Positions 15,916 to 25,051 of a stretch of DNA of 64,000 nt are shown here, one piece after another (the stretch's first letter is position 1; the number at the start of each line of letters is the position of its first letter). The DNA is taken from assembly GCA_943327755.2 (NCBI GenBank), contig CALPYF020000014.1, positions 33,700-97,699 on the forward strand, in the 5' to 3' direction. The notes under the pieces are model-generated. The model was not told the DNA's origin and searched no databases. It worked only from the letters and a program-made list of their open reading frames with translations. This DNA comes from Deinococcus hopiensis KR-140. GTDB lineage: Bacteria > Deinococcota > Deinococci > Deinococcales > Deinococcaceae. The position numbers and the translations under genes were made by a program.

Positions 15916-18360
15916 TCAGTCCACCGGGAGGGCGTCCACCTCGCCCGGTTCCTCGTCGTCCTCGTCGAGATCCAGGGTGACGGTCTGACAGCGGGCTGGG
16001 AGGGTCAGGCGCAGCACGCCGTCCTCGTACGCGAAGCTGGCCGCACCCTGCACGGCGCGGACATGCCCGAGCCCCAGGACGTGCAGGGTCTCCCGCTGCT
16101 CGAAACTGCCGATGTCCCCCTCGGCCTCGCGGCGGATGGTCAGACGCGCGCCCTGCCGCTCCCCGACCAGCCGTGTCAGGCGACCCCCGGCGGGACCGTC
16201 CCCGGCGTCCTCGAACAGCTGACCCACGAACCCGTCGGGGGCGGCGTGCACCAGCCACGACAGGCGCCCCCAGCGGGCCGAAGTGGTGTGCGGCGCGGCC
16301 TCCGTGACCGGCAGGGCCGTCCCGGCGCGCAGGTACAGCGGCAGCGTGTCCAGCGGCGCGTCCGCGACGACGTGCTGCCCGCCCGCGTGGACGGGGCCGA
16401 ACTGCGCCAGGTTGAACACGGCCGCCCAGCGCCCCGCCGGGAGGTACACCAGCCGCCGCCGGTGCCCGGCCCGCAGGACCGGCGCGACCAGCAGGCCCTC
16501 GCCGAGCAGGTACTGGGTGTCCTCGCGCGCGGCGTCCTCGTCGGCGGGCCAGTGCAGCGCCAGCGGGCGCATGACGGGCAGGGCCGTGCGGGTTGCGGCC
16601 CAGGCCAGCGTGTACAGGTGCGGCAGCAGCCGGTAGCGCAACTCCAGCGCGGCCCGGATCACGTCCGTGACGGCCTCCCCGAAGCGCCAGGGTTCCTGAT
16701 CGGCGGTGCCCAGCGCCGCGTGGTTGCGCAGGAAGGCGTACCCGACCGCCGCCTGGTACCAGCGGGCCAGCAGCTCCCCGGTGGTGTCCCCCGCGAAGCC
16801 GCCCACGTCCGCCGCCGCGAACGGAATGCCGCTCAAGCCCAGGCCCTGGATCATCGGGAGGCTCAGGGCCAGGTGCGACCACGTGGCGGTGTTGTCCCCG
16901 GTCCAGACGGTCGCATGCCGCTGGATTCCGGCGTACCCGGCGCGGGTCAGCACCCACGGGCGGATCTGCGGGCTGAACTTCGCGTAGCCCAGGCGGCTGG
17001 CCTCGCTCATGCCGTTCGCGTACGCGTTGTGGACCTCCAGGTGTGTGCGGGTGCCGTGGCGCGCGTCGTACGGGAGGGTCTTGCCCTCGGTCTCGCGCGG
17101 CTGGCGCAGGCTGAAGCACGCGGGTTCGTTCATGTCGTTCCACTGCCCCTGAATCCCGGCGTCCGCGAAGACCTTGTGCCGCCCGGCCCACCACGCGACC
17201 ACCTCGGGCCGCGTGAAGTCCGGGAACACCGCCGGGTCCGGCCAGACCTCCCCGACCAGCACGTCCCCACGCGCCGTGCGGACCAGATGATCGCCCCGCG
17301 CGGCCTCCTCGTACACGTCGTACCCGGCCTCCAGCTTCACGCCGGGATCCACGATCGGCACGAGCTTCACGCCCTGCGCGCCCGCCTCCTTCACGAACGC
17401 GCGCAGGTCCGGGAAGTTCGCGCCGCTCACCGTCCAGACCTTGTACGCATCCATGTAGTCGATATCCACGTACACGCTGTCCAGCGGCAACCCTCGGTCC
17501 CGGTAGCCCTGGATGACGCCGCGCAGGTCGTCCGCCGTGCGGTACCCCCAGCGGCTCTGCGCGGCCCCCAGCGCCCACAGCGGCGGCATGGGCGCGTACC
17601 CGGTCAGGTCCGCGTAACGGCGCAGCACGTCCGCCGGGCGCGGGCCCGCCAGCACGTACACGTCCAGTTCCGGCCCCGAGGACGCCCAGCGCAGCTCGGT
17701 GGGGTGGGCGCGCGCCACGTCCACCTCCATCCGCCAGGGTTCATCCACGAACACCCCGTGCGCCCGGCCGTCCTGCAGCACCGTCGTGAACGGCACCGAC
17801 ACGTACAGCGGGTCCGTCTCGGTATGGTGCGGGAAGCAGTCGGTGTTCCAGAACGTCAGGTGCATCCCGCGCTTGTCCAGCGGGCCCACCCGCTCGCCGA
17901 AACCCAGGTACATCGCGCCGTCCGGGGCGTCCAGGTTCAGGCGCGTGCGGCGCAGGTTGAAGCGCTCGGCGTCCAGCGCGGGACGCTGCGTGGGGGCCTC
18001 ACCGGACCAGCCGTGCGCCTGGACGAGCACGCGCTGCGACTCGCCGCTGCCGGTCAGGACCCGCCACGCGCCGGACCGGCGGTCCAGCCGTAGGGTCAAC
18101 CCCGCGCCGCTCACGAGCAGGTCGTCCCCGTCCTCCTCGGCGGTCACGAGGGCACCCTGGGGCAGATCGGGCCGCCGGGCGAAACTGGCCTTCAGACCCA
18201 GGCGCGGGAAGCCCAGCGTGTTCGCCCGCGCCTCCGGACAGAGGCGCACCCGCAGCACCCCGGGCAGCGGCGCGGACACCGCCAGCACGTCCGCCGCGCC
18301 CCACACGCGCACCTCTGGCCCCTGCCCACCCGACTCCACCGCGAACGAAGAGAACCTCAT
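15916..18360 (-). CDS. GH31 family alpha-glucosidase
   Basis: 814 residues, cytoplasmic (no signal peptide). It has an N-terminal beta-sandwich, then the catalytic barrel with GQWNDMNEPACF (nucleophile D409) and TVWTGDNTATW (acid/base D489), both typical of GH31, then C-terminal beta domains. Expected to hydrolyse terminal alpha-glucosides such as maltose or isomaltose. GH31 also includes alpha-xylosidases, and the specificity is not readable here. ATG at 18360, with TACGCT on the same strand 9 bases upstream. Confidence 0.9.
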   Translation of the reverse strand: MRFSSFAVESGGQGPEVRVWGAADVLAVSAPLPGVLRVRLCPEARANTLGFPRLGLKASFARRPDLPQGALVTAEEDGDDLLVSGAGLTLRLDRRSGAWRVLTGSGESQRVLVQAHGWSGEAPTQRPALDAERFNLRRTRLNLDAPDGAMYLGFGERVGPLDKRGMHLTFWNTDCFPHHTETDPLYVSVPFTTVLQDGRAHGVFVDEPWRMEVDVARAHPTELRWASSGPELDVYVLAGPRPADVLRRYADLTGYAPMPPLWALGAAQSRWGYRTADDLRGVIQGYRDRGLPLDSVYVDIDYMDAYKVWTVSGANFPDLRAFVKEAGAQGVKLVPIVDPGVKLEAGYDVYEEAARGDHLVRTARGDVLVGEVWPDPAVFPDFTRPEVVAWWAGRHKVFADAGIQGQWNDMNEPACFSLRQPRETEGKTLPYDARHGTRTHLEVHNAYANGMSEASRLGYAKFSPQIRPWVLTRAGYAGIQRHATVWTGDNTATWSHLALSLPMIQGLGLSGIPFAAADVGGFAGDTTGELLARWYQAAVGYAFLRNHAALGTADQEPWRFGEAVTDVIRAALELRYRLLPHLYTLAWAATRTALPVMRPLALHWPADEDAAREDTQYLLGEGLLVAPVLRAGHRRRLVYLPAGRWAAVFNLAQFGPVHAGGQHVVADAPLDTLPLYLRAGTALPVTEAAPHTTSARWGRLSWLVHAAPDGFVGQLFEDAGDGPAGGRLTRLVGERQGARLTIRREAEGDIGSFEQRETLHVLGLGHVRAVQGAASFAYEDGVLRLTLPARCQTVTLDLDEDDEEPGEVDALPVD

Positions 18361-18416
18361 GATGCCCCCAGCGTACCCCCAGACCGACCACGGGGTGCAG
18401 CCGGACGCCGGTGCGC

Positions 18417-19532
18417 TCAGACGCGGCGGAGCAGTTCGGTCAGCAGGCGCACGTGGTCGGGCCAGCGGTCCAGGCGGACGTGTTCGTGCTGGGCGTGCGC
18501 GCCGTCGCCGGGGGCGCCCAGGCCGTCCAGGGTGGGGATGATCGGGGCGGTGAAGTTCCCGTCGCTGCCGCCGCCGACCACGGCGTGCGTGAGGTCGAAG
18601 CCCAGGTCCTGCGCCACGGCGCGCGCCTGCTCGAACAGGGCCAGGGTGCCTGCGCTCTGCTCGAAGGGAGGGCGGTTCAGGCCGCCGTCGATGCGGACGG
18701 CCACGCGGGGATCATGCGGCGTCCAGGCGCGTACGGCGGCGTCCACCCGCCCGGCCTCCGCGAGGGTGCTGACGCGCAGGTCGATCTCCAGCGTGGCGTG
18801 CGCGGGGATGACGTTCACGGCGCTGCCGCCGCGGATCAGGCCGACGCTGACCGTGGTGCCCTGGTCCGGGCGGGCGAGGGCCTGGAGATCCAGGGTGGCC
18901 TGCGCGGCGGCCGTTACAGCACTGGCGCCTTCTTCGGGTTTGTTCCCGGCGTGGCTGGCGACGCCGGTGAAGGTCAGCGTGTAGCTGCCGGTGCCCTTGC
19001 GGCCGGTCTTGAGAGCGTGGGTATCGGCGACAGGCGGTTCGACGACCAGCGCCACGCGGGAGTCGTGCGCGGCGCGTTCGATGTGCTCGCGGCTGCTGGG
19101 ACTACCGATCTCCTCGTCGGGGGACAGCAGGACGGTCACGCCGCCGCGGGGCCACTGGCCGTTCAGGGCGCGCAGGGCGTGGAACAGGCCCACGATCCCG
19201 GCCTTCATGTCGTACGTGCCGGGGCCGTGCAGGCGGTCGCCGTCCACGCGCCAGGGCATGTCCTCCAGCGTGCCGTGCGGCCAGACGGTGTCGGCGTGCG
19301 TGAGGATCAGCACGGGCCGGTCGGCCGCGCCGGGCTGCACGCCGAAGCGGAACACGCGGGTGCCGCCGCCCAGGGCGTGCGTCTCGGCGCCGAGGTCGCG
19401 CGCCCAGCCCTCGACGACGTCCATGACGCGCTGGATGGCGGCCGGGTCGGTCGAGGGGGACTCGAGGTCGGTGAGGACTTTCAGGTCGGCCATCAGGGCC
19501 TGCAGCGCCCCGCCCGGTGTGGTGGTGGTCAT
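18417..19532 (-). CDS. M20 family metallopeptidase, carboxypeptidase G2-like
   Basis: 371 residues, zinc dependent. ILTHADTVWPHG and HGPGTYDMKAGIVG supply metal ligands, and LLSPDEEIGSPSSR supplies the catalytic glutamate. The lid domain follows near residue 180. The closest known type is glutamate carboxypeptidase (CPG2), which removes C-terminal glutamate from peptides or folates. It has no clear signal peptide. Start fixed by TAGCAT 6 bases upstream of ATG. Confidence 0.85.
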   Translation of the reverse strand: MTTTTPGGALQALMADLKVLTDLESPSTDPAAIQRVMDVVEGWARDLGAETHALGGGTRVFRFGVQPGAADRPVLILTHADTVWPHGTLEDMPWRVDGDRLHGPGTYDMKAGIVGLFHALRALNGQWPRGGVTVLLSPDEEIGSPSSREHIERAAHDSRVALVVEPPVADTHALKTGRKGTGSYTLTFTGVASHAGNKPEEGASAVTAAAQATLDLQALARPDQGTTVSVGLIRGGSAVNVIPAHATLEIDLRVSTLAEAGRVDAAVRAWTPHDPRVAVRIDGGLNRPPFEQSAGTLALFEQARAVAQDLGFDLTHAVVGGGSDGNFTAPIIPTLDGLGAPGDGAHAQHEHVRLDRWPDHVRLLTELLRRV

Positions 19533-19538
19533 GCGCGG

Positions 19539-19544
19539 ATGCTA
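19539..19544 (-). promoter_or_regulatory. -10-like TAGCAT of a predicted leaderless gene
   Basis: TAGCAT on the minus strand, 6 bases before the ATG at 19532. Confidence 0.5.
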
Positions 19545-19578
19545 GCGCCCGCACGTGAAGGTGCGCCCCGGCACAGGA

Positions 19579-19609
19579 GTCAGGCCCCACTCATGCGAGG
19601 GGGCCTGAC
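19579..19609 (-). terminator. hairpin downstream of the 63-residue gene
   Basis: GTCAGGCCCC (19579-19588) pairs with GGGGCCTGAC (19600-19609). It lies between the stop of the small gene and the start of the M20 peptidase gene. Confidence 0.55.
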
Positions 19610-19626
19610 CGGGAGCGGCGGGGGCT

Positions 19627-19818
19627 TCAGCTGAGCAGGGCGACCTGCTGGGCGTCGAGTTTGAGTTTCGCGCTGCCCTTGAGGTACAGGTCGTGCAGGG
19701 CCTGCTTGCCGAACAGGCGGGCGAGGTGCGTGCTGGTCATTTCGATGGTGCGGCCGGAAATCTTGAGTCGGACGACGTCAAAGGTGCCGGGAACCCAGGT
19801 GCAGGACAGTTCTTGCAT
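19627..19818 (-). CDS. 63-residue protein of unknown function
   Basis: Begins MQELSCTWVPGTFDVVRLKI and ends with KLKLDAQQVALLS. It has a good Shine-Dalgarno (GGAGG, 7 bases before ATG), unlike many leaderless neighbours, and a hairpin terminator. The composition is that of a small soluble protein with beta strands then helices. No domain recognised. Confidence 0.6.
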   Translation of the reverse strand: MQELSCTWVPGTFDVVRLKISGRTIEMTSTHLARLFGKQALHDLYLKGSAKLKLDAQQVALLS

Positions 19819-20130
19819 GTGAAGACCTCCAGGGATGGTGGGGCGGCAGGCGCCAGTTCGGATTGACGGGGCCGTGTGGAAGGGGGGGTGAATGGAGACA
19901 GCATGAGTTCCGTTCGTCAGCGTTCGGTGGGCTGGCGACAGGAACGTGGGCCTGTGGGGGGCCGGGTAAGATCAGCGTAAGGGAAACGCGTTTGGAAATA
20001 GAAAGACCCGTTCCACTTTCTCTTTAGCCAGCGATCATGAACCCCCGGATGCGGCTCGCGTCCCGCCTGGACGACATTTTGGGAGCGCTTCCGTTTCGTC
20101 CCGGGGGGCAGCTGTGCTTGACTGTGGGGC
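19819..20130. other. 312-base divergent promoter region, nothing coding seen
   Basis: Separates the 63-residue gene from the S9 peptidase gene. It contains a run of G, an AT-richer stretch at about 19970-20035 and the palindromic core GGGAGCGCTTCC at 20081-20092. No ORF with a ribosome binding site is visible. Confidence 0.4.
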
Positions 20131-22125
20131 ATGACGCAACCCACCCCCGGGCCCGAGAGCCTGCTGCCCCTGGTGTTCCCTTCCGACCCGCAGGTCAGCC
20201 CGGACGGCACCCGCGCCGCGTTCGTCCTGACCCGCATCGAGGAGGACGACCCCCGCAAGCCCGACGCGGCCTTCGCCAAACCTCGTTACAAATCGCAGAT
20301 CTGGCTCGCCGACGCGCAGGGCGCCCACATCCTGACGCGCGGCGAGGGCCGTGACGCCACTCCCCGCTGGTCCCCGGACGGGCGGACCCTGGCCTTCACC
20401 CGCAAGGTCGGCGAGGGCGCGCAACTGCACCTGCTGCCCCTCTCTGGCGGCGAGGCGCAGGTCGTGACCCGTTTCCTGAACGGCGTCTCGGACCTCCAGT
20501 GGAGCCCGGACGGGCAGTACGTGGCGTTCATGACGACCGCCGACGACGAGGACAAGCGCGACGAGCGCGGCGAGGCCCGCGTCATCACCAAACCCCGCTA
20601 CCGCTTCAACGGCCGCGACTGGCTGCCCGAACGCGCCGCGCGCCTCTACCGCCTGCACGTCCCCAGCGGCGAGCTGCGCGAGTGGCACGCGCCGGAGGTC
20701 GAACTGGGCGGCGTGACCTGGCTGCCCGACAGCAGCGGCGTGCTGTTCATCGCAGCGACCAACGAACTGAGCGGCGCGCACTGGCAGCAGGAGGTCTGGC
20801 ACCTGTCCCTGCACGGCACGCCGCGGCAGGTCACCCGCTGGGCGTCCGCCGTGAACGCCGTCGTCCCGCACCCGGACGGTCAGCGGTTCGTGCTGGTGGG
20901 CCGCCCCGCCGGGCAGGGCAACACCGAGCACACCCACCTGTACCTCCTGCCCCTGACCGGCGACGCCGCCCCGGCGCGCCTGGACGCCGGGCACGACCAC
21001 CCGGTCGGAAACGGCGTGGGTGGCGACTGCCACGTGGGCGCCATGCCTGAACGACCCGTGTGGCTGGACGACCGCACCCTGCTGTTCAGCAGCACCGTGC
21101 GCGGCAGCTGCGGCCTGTTCACCGCCACCCTGACCGCCGACGGACAGTCCGGCGCCGTTCAGGCCCACACGCACGACCCGCAGGGCGTCATCCCGGCCTT
21201 CACGGCCCGCGGCGGCGGCCTCGCCCTGATCCGCGAACGGGCCGACCAGTTCCCCGAAGTCATCCTGAATGGCCAGCCGGTCACGGACCTGCATGCGAAC
21301 CTCCCCTTCACGCCCCGCACCCCCGTGCGCGTGCCCTTCCCCACCGAACTCGGCGAGGGCGAAGGCTGGATCATCCTCCCCGACGGCACCCACCCCGTCC
21401 CCGCGATCCTCAGCATCCACGGCGGCCCGCACACCGACTACGGGCACGCCTTCACGCACGAATTCCAGCTGTACGCCGCGCGCGGACAGGCCGTGTGCTA
21501 CAGCAACCCCCGCGGCAGCCTCGGCTACGGACAGGCCTGGGTGGATGCTATCCACGGCCGCTGGGGCACCGTCGACGCCGACGACCTCCTGACCTTCTTC
21601 GACGCCTGCCTGGACGCCCACCCACGCCTGGACCGCACGCGCACCGCCGTCATGGGCGGCAGCTACGGCGGCTTCATGACCAACTGGCTCACCGCGCACA
21701 CCACCCGCTTCCACGCCGCCATCACCGACCGCAGCATCTGCAACCTCCTGAGTTTCGGCGGCACCAGCGACATCGGCCTGCGCTTCTGGGACGACGAACT
21801 CGGCCTGAACTTCCACCGCCGCGCAGACGCCCTGAAGCTCTGGGACATGAGCCCCCTCCAGTACGTCGAGAACGTCAGGACCCCCACCCTGATCGTCCAC
21901 TCGGTCCTCGACCACCGCTGCCCCATCGAACAGGCCGAACAGTGGTACGCCGCCCTCACCCTCCATGGCGTGCCCACGCGCTTCGTGCGCTTCCCCGGCG
22001 AGGACCACGAACTGAGCCGCTCCGGCCGCCCCGACCGCCGCCTCACCCGGCTGACCGAATACCTGAACTGGCTCGACCGCTATCTCGTGCCCAGCACCGC
22101 GCCCGCCGAAACCGTCACCGCCTGA
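20131..22125 (+). CDS. S9 family prolyl oligopeptidase / acylaminoacyl-peptidase
   Basis: 664 residues. The N-terminal beta-propeller has repeated PDGxxxAF blades (TPRWSPDGRTLAFTR, LQWSPDGQYVAFM). The C-terminal alpha/beta hydrolase has the catalytic triad: S511 in VMGGSYGGFMTNW, D594 in SVLDHRCP and H626 in GEDHELSR. It cleaves short peptides or acylated N-terminal residues in the cytoplasm, as there is no signal peptide. At 664 residues the length is normal. Converges with the beta-helix gene at a strong hairpin. Confidence 0.9.
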   Translation: MTQPTPGPESLLPLVFPSDPQVSPDGTRAAFVLTRIEEDDPRKPDAAFAKPRYKSQIWLADAQGAHILTRGEGRDATPRWSPDGRTLAFTRKVGEGAQLHLLPLSGGEAQVVTRFLNGVSDLQWSPDGQYVAFMTTADDEDKRDERGEARVITKPRYRFNGRDWLPERAARLYRLHVPSGELREWHAPEVELGGVTWLPDSSGVLFIAATNELSGAHWQQEVWHLSLHGTPRQVTRWASAVNAVVPHPDGQRFVLVGRPAGQGNTEHTHLYLLPLTGDAAPARLDAGHDHPVGNGVGGDCHVGAMPERPVWLDDRTLLFSSTVRGSCGLFTATLTADGQSGAVQAHTHDPQGVIPAFTARGGGLALIRERADQFPEVILNGQPVTDLHANLPFTPRTPVRVPFPTELGEGEGWIILPDGTHPVPAILSIHGGPHTDYGHAFTHEFQLYAARGQAVCYSNPRGSLGYGQAWVDAIHGRWGTVDADDLLTFFDACLDAHPRLDRTRTAVMGGSYGGFMTNWLTAHTTRFHAAITDRSICNLLSFGGTSDIGLRFWDDELGLNFHRRADALKLWDMSPLQYVENVRTPTLIVHSVLDHRCPIEQAEQWYAALTLHGVPTRFVRFPGEDHELSRSGRPDRRLTRLTEYLNWLDRYLVPSTAPAETVTA

Positions 22126-22140
22126 CCCAGGCATCAGGGC

Positions 22141-22171
22141 GGGGCGGAGGTTCGCCGTGAACCTCCGCCCC
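22141..22171. terminator. bidirectional hairpin between convergent genes
   Basis: Perfect 13-bp stem: 22141-22153 pairs with 22159-22171 around a 5-base loop. It lies 15 bases after the S9 peptidase stop and 11 bases from the beta-helix gene stop. Confidence 0.65.
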
Positions 22172-22182
22172 ACGTCATGCCT

Positions 22183-23907
22183 TCACTGCGAGTTGAACAC
22201 GTTGTCTGGGTTGTTCCCCGACACACTGCCGCCCGGCTGGGCGTACACACCCACCCGCGTGTTGAACACGCCGCCATTCCGGGCCGAGTTCCCACTCACG
22301 CTGCCACTCTGGATCGTCAACTGCCCGTCGTTCCAGAACCCGCCACCATCACGACCATCGGCCCGGTTCCCGCTGACCGTCGCACCGGACAGCACGAACG
22401 TGGACGTCGGGGAAGTCTGGAACGCTCCGTTCGTCTCTGCGCCCCCACCGAACCACGCCGTGTTGTTGCTGATCGTGCCCCCACTGGCGGTCACGCTCGC
22501 CCCGGCATACAGGCGGATCCCACCCCCGCCCCCCTGACCCTCGCTGCGACTCGTGACGGTGTTCCCCGTGATGCTGCCACCGTCCATGGTGACCTGTGCG
22601 TTCTGCAAGATGGTCACACCGCCGCCGGATCCTGTGGCGGTGTTGCCGCTGACCTGGGCTGTGCCGCCGATGCGGTAGGTGCGGCTGGGCCGGATGAAGA
22701 TGATGCCGCCGCCGCTTTCGGTGGCGGTGTTCTTCTCGATCGTGCCGCCGGTGAGGGTCAGATCACGCCACGTGTCGATGCCGCCGCCGTACATGCTGCT
22801 GTTCCCGCGGATCGTGCCGCCGCTGATGGTGGATTTGGCGTTCAGCCACAGACCGCCGCCGCCGTTGTCGACCTTGCCGGTCGTCCGGTTGTTCTCGACG
22901 GTGCCGCCGGTCATGGTGAAGGTGGGCGTGATGATCGTGGTGCATTCGGCGCCGACGCAACTGGAGGTCACGACGGCCCCACCCCCGTAATGCGTGGCGG
23001 TGTTCCCGGAGATACTGGCACTGCCGAGGGTCACGTCACCGAGCATGTACAGGCCGCCACCGGCGCAGCCTTCGGCATCGGTGCCGGTGGTGCCAGTCAG
23101 GGGGCGCGTGCAGGCGTTGTCGTTCACGCTGCCGTAGGTGAGGTTCGTGACGCTGCCCACCTCTCCGACAATGCCGCCGCCGCTCCAGGTGGCCCTGTTC
23201 CCATCGATGCGTCCGCCCGCAAGGGTCAGGGTGCCCTTGTTGTAGACGCCGCCGCCGCGGCCCTGGTCGAAGGTGTCGATGTCGCTATTCAGCGCGGTCG
23301 CCTCGTTGCCGGTGGCGTTCGTGCTGCCTTTCAGCGTCAGGGTCGCGCCTTCCATGTTGTAGATGCCGCCGCCCGAGTTGGCTTTTCCGCCCGTGATGAT
23401 CACGCCGTCCAGGGTCAGGGTGCCTGCGTTGCTGAGGACGCCGCCGTACGTCAGGGTGGTGGCCTGGGTGTTCAGGTTCGCCGTCTGCAGGCGTGCGCGG
23501 GCCGCCTTGTTCATGTGTTCGGGCAGGGCTGCGCTGAGGAGGCTGGCGGGCAACACCGCCCCGGTGCCACCCTTGAGCGTCCCGCCCTGCATGGTGACGG
23601 TGGCGCCCTTGGCGATGTCGAGCGCGCGGCCTTTTCCGGCGACGTCGATGGTCACGCCCGTGGCGATGATCGTCACGTCCTTGTCGATGCTCAGCGGGCT
23701 GGCGAGCGTCAGCGTTCCCGTACCGGTCAGGCGCAGCGTGTCGCCACTCTTCGCGGCGGCCAGGGTGTTCCGCAGGCTGCCGGCGCCGCTGTCCGCGAGG
23801 TTGATGACGGGCATGCCGATGGGTTCGGGCGTCCCGCCCCCACCGCCGCAGGCAGCGAGGGTGAGCGTCAGCAGGATCAAAGCGGGCATCCGGGCATTCA
23901 TGGTCAT
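22183..23907 (-). CDS. right-handed beta-helix repeat lipoprotein
   Basis: 574 residues. The N-terminus ends in the lipobox LTLAAC (Cys20) followed by GGGGG, so it should be a lipid-anchored surface or periplasmic protein. Residues from about 80 onward are repeated coils of the type GGGIYN / GGGVYNKGTLTL / VSGNTA, each coil about 22-30 residues. This is the pattern of polymorphic outer membrane or pectate-lyase-like beta-helices. No catalytic site is obvious, so adhesion or carbohydrate binding is more likely than lysis. Good Shine-Dalgarno GGAGGGA before the first ATG; the Met at residue 4 is an alternative. Base composition is a little lower in GC than its neighbours. Confidence 0.75.
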   Translation of the reverse strand: MTMNARMPALILLTLTLAACGGGGGTPEPIGMPVINLADSGAGSLRNTLAAAKSGDTLRLTGTGTLTLASPLSIDKDVTIIATGVTIDVAGKGRALDIAKGATVTMQGGTLKGGTGAVLPASLLSAALPEHMNKAARARLQTANLNTQATTLTYGGVLSNAGTLTLDGVIITGGKANSGGGIYNMEGATLTLKGSTNATGNEATALNSDIDTFDQGRGGGVYNKGTLTLAGGRIDGNRATWSGGGIVGEVGSVTNLTYGSVNDNACTRPLTGTTGTDAEGCAGGGLYMLGDVTLGSASISGNTATHYGGGAVVTSSCVGAECTTIITPTFTMTGGTVENNRTTGKVDNGGGGLWLNAKSTISGGTIRGNSSMYGGGIDTWRDLTLTGGTIEKNTATESGGGIIFIRPSRTYRIGGTAQVSGNTATGSGGGVTILQNAQVTMDGGSITGNTVTSRSEGQGGGGGIRLYAGASVTASGGTISNNTAWFGGGAETNGAFQTSPTSTFVLSGATVSGNRADGRDGGGFWNDGQLTIQSGSVSGNSARNGGVFNTRVGVYAQPGGSVSGNNPDNVFNSQ

Positions 23908-24039
23908 GGTCTTCCCTCCATGCCTTCAGGGCGGTCGGGCGGAGGGAATGGTGCCCGCCCGCGCGCTGAAGGTGAACAGAGTGTGGAAAACCGGCAGTGA
24001 CCGCACCGTGACCGGCTGAACTCCGGGGAAATGAAAGGA

Positions 24040-24061
24040 GGCCGGACGCTATGGTCCGGCC
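24040..24061 (-). terminator. hairpin after the FRPRED-repeat gene
   Basis: GGCCGGAC (24040-24047) pairs with GTCCGGCC (24054-24061). On the minus strand it is followed by CTCCTTTCATTTC, a weak pyrimidine/T tail. Confidence 0.55.
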
Positions 24062-24080
24062 CCTCTTTCAGGTATGGGTG

Positions 24081-24878
24081 TTACTCGTCGTCGCGGCGGT
24101 TGTTCCAGCCGCGGTCCGCGCGGGCGCGGGGGCGGAACTCGCCGCCCTGCTCGGCGGGACGGTCTTCGCGGGGGCGGAACGCGGGGCGGTCGCCGCCACG
24201 GTCCTCACGGGGGCGGAAGCCGCCACGGTCACCGCCGCGGTCGCCACCCTGGAAACCACCACGGTCTTCACGGGGACGGAAGCCGCCACGGTCGCCGCCG
24301 CCCTGGTAGCCGCCACGGTCTTCACGGGGGCGGAAGCCGCCACGGTCGCCGCCACCCTGGTAGCCGCCACGGTCTTCGCGGGGACGGAAGCCGCCACGGT
24401 CACCGCCGCGGTCGCCACCCTGGAAGCCGCCGCGCTCGCCGCGGTCTTCACGGGGGCGGAAGCCGCCGCGGTCGCCGCCACCCTGGTAGCCGCCACGGTC
24501 TTCGCGGGGACGGAAGCCGCCGCGGTCGCCACCCTGGAAGCCGCCGCGCTCGCCGCGGTCTTCACGGGGGCGGAAGCCGCCCTGGCCCTGGCTTTCGCGC
24601 ATTTCGCGCATCTCGCGGCGCAGGCCACGGATCTCCTTACCCTGCGCTTCGAGCAGTTCCTTCAGTTCGGCCAGGACGGCCATCAGTTCGTCGGCGTCGA
24701 TGAATTCCTCTTCGAATTCCTCGCCTTCGGCACCGTCGGCGCTGACGCTGGTGTCGGCGGCGGCTTCCTCGGCGTCGAGGACGGCGTCCTCATCGGGTTC
24801 GCCTTCCAGCTGGGGGATCAGGTCACGCAGTTCTTCTGGCGTCTGCTCACCGGGGCGCAGCTCGTTGTTGTCGGTCAT
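24081..24878 (-). CDS. acidic-coiled-coil-FRPRED/RGG repeat protein
   Basis: 265 residues in three parts. Residues 1-64 are strongly acidic. Residues 65-98 form a likely coiled coil (AVLAELKELLEAQGKEIRGL). Residues 100-250 are a disordered-looking array of GGFRPREDRGGYQGGGDR units: seven GGFRPREDR copies plus two variants near the end. The tail is basic (RADRGWNNRRDDE). Phe/Tyr and Arg spaced by Gly are typical of RNA-binding, condensate-forming tails such as those of RGG proteins and some DEAD-box helicases, but no folded RNA-binding domain is present. Role unknown. Good Shine-Dalgarno AAAGGAG before the ATG. Confidence 0.75.
   Translation of the reverse strand: MTDNNELRPGEQTPEELRDLIPQLEGEPDEDAVLDAEEAAADTSVSADGAEGEEFEEEFIDADELMAVLAELKELLEAQGKEIRGLRREMREMRESQGQGGFRPREDRGERGGFQGGDRGGFRPREDRGGYQGGGDRGGFRPREDRGERGGFQGGDRGGDRGGFRPREDRGGYQGGGDRGGFRPREDRGGYQGGGDRGGFRPREDRGGFQGGDRGGDRGGFRPREDRGGDRPAFRPREDRPAEQGGEFRPRARADRGWNNRRDDE
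24129..24581 (-). repeat. in-gene tandem repeat of about 54-72 bases
   Basis: Encodes the FRPRED array. Successive copies are nearly identical at DNA level, including codons, so they are recently expanded or kept uniform by recombination. The array should be prone to length change. Confidence 0.85.
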
Positions 24879-25051
24879 GGGTTTTCTCCTTTAATTCCTG
24901 CCGCCGCCACCTGTGCGCGCGCGTTTGCGCGGCCGGGGCACGGGCTCCCGGAGGCCGGGGCGTGTGCGGGCGTGCCCCCGAGTGTACCACCCGTCAGCGC
25001 GGGCCGGGCGTTGCGCGGGCGTTCATGCTGCGGGCGTCCGGCGATCGGCGC

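Noticed and set aside
20081..20092. GGGAGCGCTTCC palindrome before the S9 peptidase as a further LacI site
   Set aside because: Shares only the AGCGCT core and lacks the flanking TTGA/TCAA of the two sites in the sugar locus.
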